DNA of 34,943 nucleotides, taken from positions 1 through 34,943 of the forward strand of contig RECY01000031.1 in the NCBI GenBank assembly GCA_007693785.1, written 5' to 3'. Origin of the DNA: Phycisphaerales bacterium. GTDB lineage: Bacteria > Planctomycetota > Phycisphaerae > Phycisphaerales > UBA1924. Below, one piece after another: positions 29,235 through 34,943 of the stretch. The notes under the pieces were generated by a model. That model was not told the origin of the DNA. It searched no databases and worked only from the letters and a program-made list of their open reading frames with translations. How positions within the stretch are numbered: position 1 is the stretch's first letter; each line of letters starts with the position of its first letter. A program made the translations under genes and the position numbers.

Positions 29235-32200
29235 TCCTTATTTTCCCATCCAACAGGGCCAAGACCTGTCCTAGGGGGCGTAATTACTTGATTGGGAAAG
29301 CAACACCGAGACGCATTGGAAATCACGGTATTGGAATTCGGACCGAACAACCGGTAACGTTCGATACAGTCGAACCGTCTCGTCATATCCTGAATGCAAC
29401 TCCAAGCCGAGCAATCCGAACTCACCAGAACAGCACGGGGATCGTTGTCCAAGTCAAACTCTACATTCGGATCTCGCTGATCGGGCGACTTCAAGTATTC
29501 ATTGCATTGCGTACGAATCGGGTTCGACTCTCCACGTTCCTTAGGCGTCCGCCCATCCGGGCAGTGCGGCGACGGAGGATCTCCCGGGCGGTCCCCGCCG
29601 CTCGAAGAAGAACTCGAAACTGGTATGCCCGATGATCTCGAGATGCCACTCGAACTCGAGCTACTTGAACTTGAACTACTTGAACTGCTGCTTCCAGACT
29701 TTCCCCTGTGAGGTCCGCCTCGGCATATCTGCCAATTTTCCCGATCAGATCCCGACTGCCGAAGCAGGTAACAATGCTGGGCACCGGTACGCGGGATTGG
29801 ATCACAGATCAACCAAATCCGGCAGATATCCGGCTCAACACCTCCGCCATCTCCGCACGCTGACGAGATCCCTCGATCGCAGATCCCACCTATGCAGCCT
29901 GGGCGGCACTCCGGGTTGACACCGTTGTCATCGGAACCCGGCAAACCCGCTCCTCCCCTGCGTGAGGGCCCTTGCGGGCAAGACATGCCCTGACAGATGA
30001 GGCCCGATGGATCAACGGCCGTGAGCGGGCCGCCGCGAACATATTGGTACAGATTCTGCCCATCCACATACCCCAGCGGATCTTTCCGTGTCCACCGCCC
30101 CAGGTCCGGGTCGTAGACGCGGTGCCGCACGTGGTAGCGGCCGATCACCGGGTCCCACACGTACCCCGCGTAGCCCAGCACGCTGCCGAGCTGGCTCAGC
30201 GTGCCGCGCCCGCCCGGCGTCGCGTTGTTGTAAAGGGCCAGGTAATGGTTCAGGTCGGCCGTGCCCACCACCCCGTCCGGCCAGCCGTCGAGCCCAGGGC
30301 CCGTGACGTCGGCGCGCGGGTCGTTCACATCCCACCACGCCAAGAACAGGTTGAGATCGGACGTGCTCACCACCCCGTCCGGGATCGCGTTGCCGCTCGG
30401 GCCGGTCAGGTCGGCCGGGTCGATCCGGAAGGGCTGCCCGTAGGCGTCGTAGCGGACCCGCTCCAGCACGTTCCCGTCGGTGTTGGTCAGCGCGATCACG
30501 TCCGCACGCCAGTTCTGCAGGATGTACACCCGCTCGTCGAGCGTCCCGCTGGCGGTGGTGTCCCGTTCACGCATGATCACCTGATCAATGTAACTCGAAC
30601 CGCCCCGCCCGCCAAGCCCGGCCGCGTGGTGCAGCCACTGCTCGGTCGGGTCGTCGTCGCCCTCCGCGTACGACGCCACCAGACGCCAGCGTTCGTCGTA
30701 GACGTAGAACGTCCAAGGGTCGTCACCGTCCACCTCGCCATCGAGGTTGACGTCCACGTGGGCCCCGATCCGGTGCCCCAGGGCGTTGTAGCGGTACGCC
30801 GCGATCAGGTTGTTGTTTGTTCGGTTGCGGACCTCGGCCAAGCGCCCGAAGGCGTCGTAGACCAGGATGTGCGCCTTGCCGTCGTCGGTCATGTTCCCCA
30901 CCGGGTCGTAGGCGAGGATGACGTCGTCGGTGCTGTTGTTGTCGAGGTCCCGGGCCACGAGCTGGTTGGCCGCGTTGTGGGTCCGGGCGTCCTCACGCCC
31001 GTCGAAGCTGGCCTCGTGCAGCAGCCAGTTGCCCAGGTGGTCCAGCGTCCAGTCCTCGGTCTGCTGACCGCTCGTGATCGCCGAGCCCGACCAGACGCCG
31101 CGCTCGCTGGAGGTCAGGCGGTCCAGGTCGTCGTGCGTGTAGGCGACGTCCCAGCCGGCCATGAGGGGCGTGGACTCGACCGTGCGGCCGACGGTGCCGG
31201 TGCGGCCGTAGGTGACGGCGACGTCGTACACCGGGTAGTCCGTGATCGGCAGGTCTTTGAACCAGCTCGAGCTGGTGATGCGCCCGAAGCGGTCGAGCCC
31301 GTCGTAGACGCCGGTACCCCCGCCGTTGACGGCCGAGTAGAGCTCCGGCTGCGGCAGGTCGGTGCGGACCACGCTCGCCACGCCGAGGTATTGGTAGCTC
31401 GCCAGGGGGATGGCGCCGACGCCGGTGGTCCCGACGCTGGTGACGCGGGCGAGATCGTCGTCAAAGCGACCGCCGGCGTCGCTGTAGGCGAAGGCGTAGG
31501 TCTGCCCGCCGGGGAGCGTGAGCGAGGTGCGGCGGATCGTGCGCCACGACGCGGCGGCGTGATGCGCGTGCGTGTACGCGATGCTGTACGCGTCGGCGTC
31601 GATCGCCGAGTTGTGGTCCTGCTCGAACAGGGCGAGGTTGCCCCAGTCATCGTAGGTGTACGCGACTTGGTCGGTCACGCTCCCGCTGGTCGCCGCGTCG
31701 TACTGCGTGACGGTCGAGACCATCCCGCGGTCGTCGAAGCCGGTCTCGATCCGGCGGACGTCGCCGTTGAACCCGCTCGCCAGCGTAGCGACGGCCTGCG
31801 CTACCGCGCGACCGCGCACGTCGTAGGACGTCGCGATGACGTTCCCAGCCTGGTCCTGGACACGGATCGTCTCGCCCAGCGCGTTGTACGCGTAGCTCAC
31901 CAGGTCCGCATCGTCGGTGTCGACGTCGGCCATCGTGACCGCGGTGCTGGCCGAGCCGGGGTAGCGCACGGCCCGCAGCATGTGACCCGAAGCCACCTGC
32001 GAGTCGCCCCCGGTGGTGGTCCCGTAGATGTACTGCGTGACCTGATCGTCGGTGTCCTGCACGCCGTCGCCGTTCAAGTCGACCCAGACCTGCGTCTGCA
32101 GCCCGTACTCGTAGACAAAACGCGTGTAGAGGTCGTCATCGCCGGTCGGGCCGCTCGGCGTGCCGTTGACGTAGTTGCGGATCGTGGCGACGGCGCGACG

Positions 32201-34943
32201 GGCGTCGTCGTACAGCGTGCGGCTCTCTCGCCCGAGCGGATCGATCGTGGACCGCAGCGTGCCGTCGGCGTTGTACACACGCGTGGTGCGGAGCGCGTCG
32301 TCGGACCGGGCCGGGACCGCGAGCCCGTCGCGGTCAAAGTCGGCTCCGCCGTGGGTGCCGAAGGCGACCGACTCCACCAGCCGATCGAGCTCGTCGTACC
32401 ACATCGACCGGATCTCGAACCGCCCCGCGACGTCCGCGGCCGTCACCATCCATGCGTCGTTGTCGGCGTTGGTGTCCAGCGGCCCGGTCGTCTCACCCGA
32501 GCCAAAGTCGTCCTCGTGCCGGTGGATCACGATCGTCATCAGCGCGTTGCCGGTCTCGTCCTCGAACAGCGTCTGACGCTCGGTCAGCACGATGTCGCCC
32601 GCCACGCTCGCGGCGTCGTCGTTGGTCGCGTCGTCGGTCCGGGCGATCGTGAAGGCGTGCGTCGCCCGGCCGAGCCGGTCGTACCGGGTCTTGGAGATAC
32701 TCCCCCCGTGCTGCTTGATCGCGCGGCCCATGTGGTCGTACCACGTCTCGCTCACCAGCGTTTCGCCGGCTTTCGAGCCGTCGCCCTGGTCGATCTCGAA
32801 TTGCTCGGTCTTGAAGACCCGCCCGCGGTCGTCGTAGTACGTCTTGCTCAGGCTGAGCCGGTCGTCGGCTGTGGCGTCGGGTGTGCTGGTGCCAATCGTG
32901 ATACCCGCGACGTCGCTGTAGCTCGCCGATTCGATCACCCGCCCGAGATTGTCCAGGCGCACAAACGTGTGCGGCCCGTTCGGGTAGACCGTCAGCACCC
33001 GGCGGTCCCGGCCGTCGTACCCGTACGAGGTCACACGCTGGTCACCCGTGGTGCCCCAGTTCCCGTCCGCGTCCAGCGTCACGCTCGCGACACGGCCGGC
33101 CGCGTCGTACGCCGTCACGCTCGTCTTGACCATGTCGTCCGTGCCGGAGGTCGACCCGCCCGGGAACGATTGATCGTTCGTGCCGATCCAGCTCTCGGTC
33201 GGACGCCCGACACCGTCGTACACCGTCCGGCTGATCGTCCCGCTCGGCGCCGCCACCCGCGCGCGGCGGCCGCCGTTGTCGTACCCGTATGTGGTGGCGT
33301 CGTAGTGCGTGCCCGCGGTGCCCGGCAGGCTCGACGGAATGCTGAAGTAGCTCCGCGATTCCAGCACACGCCCGCCCGCCGTGTCGTGCACGCTCGTGCC
33401 CACGCCGCTCAGCGTCGCCCCGGAGAGCACCAGCGCCTCGATCGGGTCCGCCTCGGTGTGATCGATCCAGCCCCCGATCCCCGCAGTGGTCGAGCCGCCC
33501 GGCAGCACGATCGTCGCCCGGAACTCGACCGCGCCCGCGTGGCTCCGCACCGTGTAGCTCACCGGACCCTCGAACGCCCCGCTGCCGCTCACGTACCGCG
33601 GCACCGAGAGCACGGCTTCACGCCCGTCGGCCAACGCCGTCCGGTGCGTCCGCGTCACGCGCCCGTTCGGCAACGCGACGTGCGTCACCCGGCCGAGCTC
33701 GTCGTGCGCATACGTGGTCACGAGATGCACCGCGTCGCCGGCGCTCGCAAAATCGTGCCCACCCACGTTCGGGATCGTCACGCCCTCGAAGACCTCCCCG
33801 CTGCCGCTCCTCGTCGTGTCCGCGTCGCGCACCCGCGCCGTCACGAGCCCCGTCGCCGCGTCGTACGCCGTGTACGAGATCCGCCCCTCCGCATCACGGG
33901 TGAACGTGGTGCGCCCCTGCAGCGTCATCGCCCGCTTGCTGATCGCGTCGCCCGTCAGGCCGTTCTGCCCGGACGGCACCGACGGCAGCGTCTGCACCGT
34001 CACTTCCGGGATCGACGTCCCGGTATGCACGATGTGATCGACCGCCGTGACGGGGATGCCCGCATCACGCGCATCGCCGGGTGCCGTTTCGTCGCGGTAG
34101 GTGTAGCCCGAGCCCCCGAGCACACGCGTCAACGCGACCGGGCCGAGGTCCAGCTGCTGGGTCTCATAATCCGGCGAGGACAGCAGATACGGCGAGCCGC
34201 CCGTGCCGACCTGCCAGGTCACCAGGTCCATCATCCCACGCGTCAGCCCCGTGGCCCGCTCGATGGTCGTCACGAGGCCATCGGTGGCGCTCCGCGTGAA
34301 AGCCGAGGTCGTGGGGTCGTAGGCGGTCACGTTCGACGGCGCATGGATGACCGAAACAAACCCCTCCTCGTCACGCTCGACGTACGTCGCCAGCACCATC
34401 GACGGGCTCGCGTCCGGTGCCGCATCGGTTACGACGCGCGACAGCGGCTGCCCGACCTCGTCGAGGTACTGCGTGATAAACCCGTCGCCCGGCGTCTGCA
34501 CCACCACCCGGCGGTGCCACTCCGGGTCGTACCCGCTCGTGGCCGGGTGGGCGCCGTTCACCGCCGAGTACGTGAACACGTACTCCCCGTCCAGACCGCC
34601 CGCGCACCCGCACTCCCCGTTGTGCCAAACCGTGGTCACACGCCGATCGGTGTCGTACTGCCAGAAGCTGCTCGCGTACGGCTTCAGATCGCCCTCGCTC
34701 GCCGTGAGGAAGCTCTTATTTGACAGGTTCTGATCCAGCCAGTCGTACTGACGGCACCCCTCCGCGTCCACCCACAGCCGGAGCTGGTGCGGATAGCCCG
34801 GGTTCGTCGTCGCGTGATACGAGCCCGTGTAGTACCGGAAATGCTGCTCCCGACGCACCGAGACCCCGGGCGCGTTCGTGGGCAGCACTGACCTGCCCCC
34901 ACGGTTTAGTCCACCGACAGAGTTAGTGTATCGGCTTCTCCGC
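29207..34943 (-). CDS. Giant RHS/YD-repeat protein, 5' end outside window
   Basis: The frame runs from the TAG at 29207 to the window edge without a stop, so at least 1,911 residues are present and the N-terminus is missing; GTG 34888 is only an internal codon. Many YD repeats are visible, such as YGYDNGGRRARV, TAYDAAGRVASV, YYDDRGRVFKTE and YDAFGRLAEVRN, which in known RHS proteins wind into a large shell. The core ends with the RHS signature DPLGYVDGQNLYQYVRGGPLTAVDPSGL-type motif near 30000-30075. Two Ca-loop-like DxNxDG segments and an inserted EF-hand pair lie in the last third. The final ~260 residues form a Cys- and Ser-rich tip of lower GC. The tip matches no toxin I know. RHS proteins can deliver toxins or act in adhesion. 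Confidence 0.9.
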   Translation of the reverse strand, partial: RRSRYTNSVGGLNRGGRSVLPTNAPGVSVRREQHFRYYTGSYHATTNPGYPHQLRLWVDAEGCRQYDWLDQNLSNKSFLTASEGDLKPYASSFWQYDTDRRVTTVWHNGECGCAGGLDGEYVFTYSAVNGAHPATSGYDPEWHRRVVVQTPGDGFITQYLDEVGQPLSRVVTDAAPDASPSMVLATYVERDEEGFVSVIHAPSNVTAYDPTTSAFTRSATDGLVTTIERATGLTRGMMDLVTWQVGTGGSPYLLSSPDYETQQLDLGPVALTRVLGGSGYTYRDETAPGDARDAGIPVTAVDHIVHTGTSIPEVTVQTLPSVPSGQNGLTGDAISKRAMTLQGRTTFTRDAEGRISYTAYDAATGLVTARVRDADTTRSGSGEVFEGVTIPNVGGHDFASAGDAVHLVTTYAHDELGRVTHVALPNGRVTRTHRTALADGREAVLSVPRYVSGSGAFEGPVSYTVRSHAGAVEFRATIVLPGGSTTAGIGGWIDHTEADPIEALVLSGATLSGVGTSVHDTAGGRVLESRSYFSIPSSLPGTAGTHYDATTYGYDNGGRRARVAAPSGTISRTVYDGVGRPTESWIGTNDQSFPGGSTSGTDDMVKTSVTAYDAAGRVASVTLDADGNWGTTGDQRVTSYGYDGRDRRVLTVYPNGPHTFVRLDNLGRVIESASYSDVAGITIGTSTPDATADDRLSLSKTYYDDRGRVFKTEQFEIDQGDGSKAGETLVSETWYDHMGRAIKQHGGSISKTRYDRLGRATHAFTIARTDDATNDDAASVAGDIVLTERQTLFEDETGNALMTIVIHRHEDDFGSGETTGPLDTNADNDAWMVTAADVAGRFEIRSMWYDELDRLVESVAFGTHGGADFDRDGLAVPARSDDALRTTRVYNADGTLRSTIDPLGRESRTLYDDARRAVATIRNYVNGTPSGPTGDDDLYTRFVYEYGLQTQVWVDLNGDGVQDTDDQVTQYIYGTTTGGDSQVASGHMLRAVRYPGSASTAVTMADVDTDDADLVSYAYNALGETIRVQDQAGNVIATSYDVRGRAVAQAVATLASGFNGDVRRIETGFDDRGMVSTVTQYDAATSGSVTDQVAYTYDDWGNLALFEQDHNSAIDADAYSIAYTHAHHAAASWRTIRRTSLTLPGGQTYAFAYSDAGGRFDDDLARVTSVGTTGVGAIPLASYQYLGVASVVRTDLPQPELYSAVNGGGTGVYDGLDRFGRITSSSWFKDLPITDYPVYDVAVTYGRTGTVGRTVESTPLMAGWDVAYTHDDLDRLTSSERGVWSGSAITSGQQTEDWTLDHLGNWLLHEASFDGREDARTHNAANQLVARDLDNNSTDDVILAYDPVGNMTDDGKAHILVYDAFGRLAEVRNRTNNNLIAAYRYNALGHRIGAHVDVNLDGEVDGDDPWTFYVYDERWRLVASYAEGDDDPTEQWLHHAAGLGGRGGSSYIDQVIMRERDTTASGTLDERVYILQNWRADVIALTNTDGNVLERVRYDAYGQPFRIDPADLTGPSGNAIPDGVVSTSDLNLFLAWWDVNDPRADVTGPGLDGWPDGVVGTADLNHYLALYNNATPGGRGTLSQLGSVLGYAGYVWDPVIGRYHVRHRVYDPDLGRWTRKDPLGYVDGQNLYQYVRGGPLTAVDPSGLICQGMSCPQGPSRRGGAGLPGSDDNGVNPECRPGCIGGICDRGISSACGDGGGVEPDICRIWLICDPIPRTGAQHCYLLRQSGSDRENWQICRGGPHRGKSGSSSSSSSSSSSSSSSGISRSSGIPVSSSSSSGGDRPGDPPSPHCPDGRTPKERGESNPIRTQCNEYLKSPDQRDPNVEFDLDNDPRAVLVSSDCSAWSCIQDMTRRFDCIERYRLFGPNSNTVISNASRCCFPNQVITPPRTGLGPVGWENKEWDCGIVGE
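29598..29695 (-). other. Polyserine segments in the RHS tip
   Basis: Two serine tracts, of about 15 and 6 residues, flank a short Gly/Ile/Pro linker. The codons are mixed (AGT, TCA, AGC, TCG) with a loose AGTTCA hexamer rhythm, so the tract is not a simple trinucleotide run. It divides the tip into an N-terminal Cys-rich part and a C-terminal part with further cysteines. Confidence 0.85.
30222..30422 (-). other. EF-hand/dockerin-like pair inserted in the RHS core
   Basis: Within the RHS frame, between YDAYGQPFR and LGYAGYVWDP, lie two modules of pattern DGVVSTSDLNLFLAWW and DGVVGTADLNHYLALY. They match the C-terminal pair of the amylase. In related RHS proteins this place usually holds a short variable loop, so the pair is an insertion or replacement. 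Confidence 0.8.

Noticed and set aside
29972-34723. 1583-codon plus-strand open frame opposite the RHS gene
   Set aside because: Repetitive Arg/Val/His-rich translation with no domain, created by the codon bias of the antisense RHS frame.

Overview
The window is about 35 kb of mostly GC-rich bacterial chromosome, best explained as a planctomycete of the class Phycisphaerae. This is inferred from three things: secreted proteins carry paired EF-hand/dockerin-like modules (consensus DGxPDGxVxTxDLNY) at or near the C-terminus; a HAF-repeat protein ends in a PEP-CTERM-like anchor (hydrophobic stretch plus RRRR); and GTGGCAC-type palindromes lie between genes. No taxonomic search was possible.

Left part (1-18.7 kb), mainly housekeeping: the 3' end of an AT-richer zinc-ribbon gene, tRNA-Pro(GGG), a G-run-rich spacer, pyrC (dihydroorotase) and gap (GAPDH) with a very strong terminator. 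Next come two divergent secreted starch enzymes, a GH13 alpha-amylase and a GH31 alpha-glucosidase, then an unrecognised 418-residue protein divergent from a secreted HAF-repeat protein. uvrB and uvrA follow, separated by a small one-helix membrane protein; each uvr gene is followed by an inverted repeat with perfect 26-bp arms. A secreted YCII-like protein closes this part.

Middle (18.7-23.6 kb): an overlapping three-gene operon of an MNT-type nucleotidyltransferase antitoxin, a HEPN (HepT) toxin and a HIT-family nucleotide hydrolase. It is convergent with truB and an ArnT-like membrane glycosyltransferase. A PAP2 phosphatase and tRNA-Ser(CGA) follow.

Right part (23.6-35 kb), accessory: a partial copy of the tRNA-Ser 3' half, then a large serine recombinase translationally coupled to a DUF2924 gene. 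These are divergent from a DUF6900 gene and a lysine-tailed HARE-HTH gene. The remainder is a giant RHS/YD-repeat gene, open at the window edge, with an EF-hand pair inserted in its core and a C-terminal tip of different composition. A secreted partner gene lies just downstream, followed by a detached 190-bp duplicate of the RHS core.

The strongest leads are the MntA-HepT-HIT triad, in which a HIT hydrolase could reverse the nucleotidyl modification the antitoxin places on the toxin, and the RHS locus, whose tip and partner gene are bracketed by direct repeats of core sequence as expected of an exchangeable cassette.
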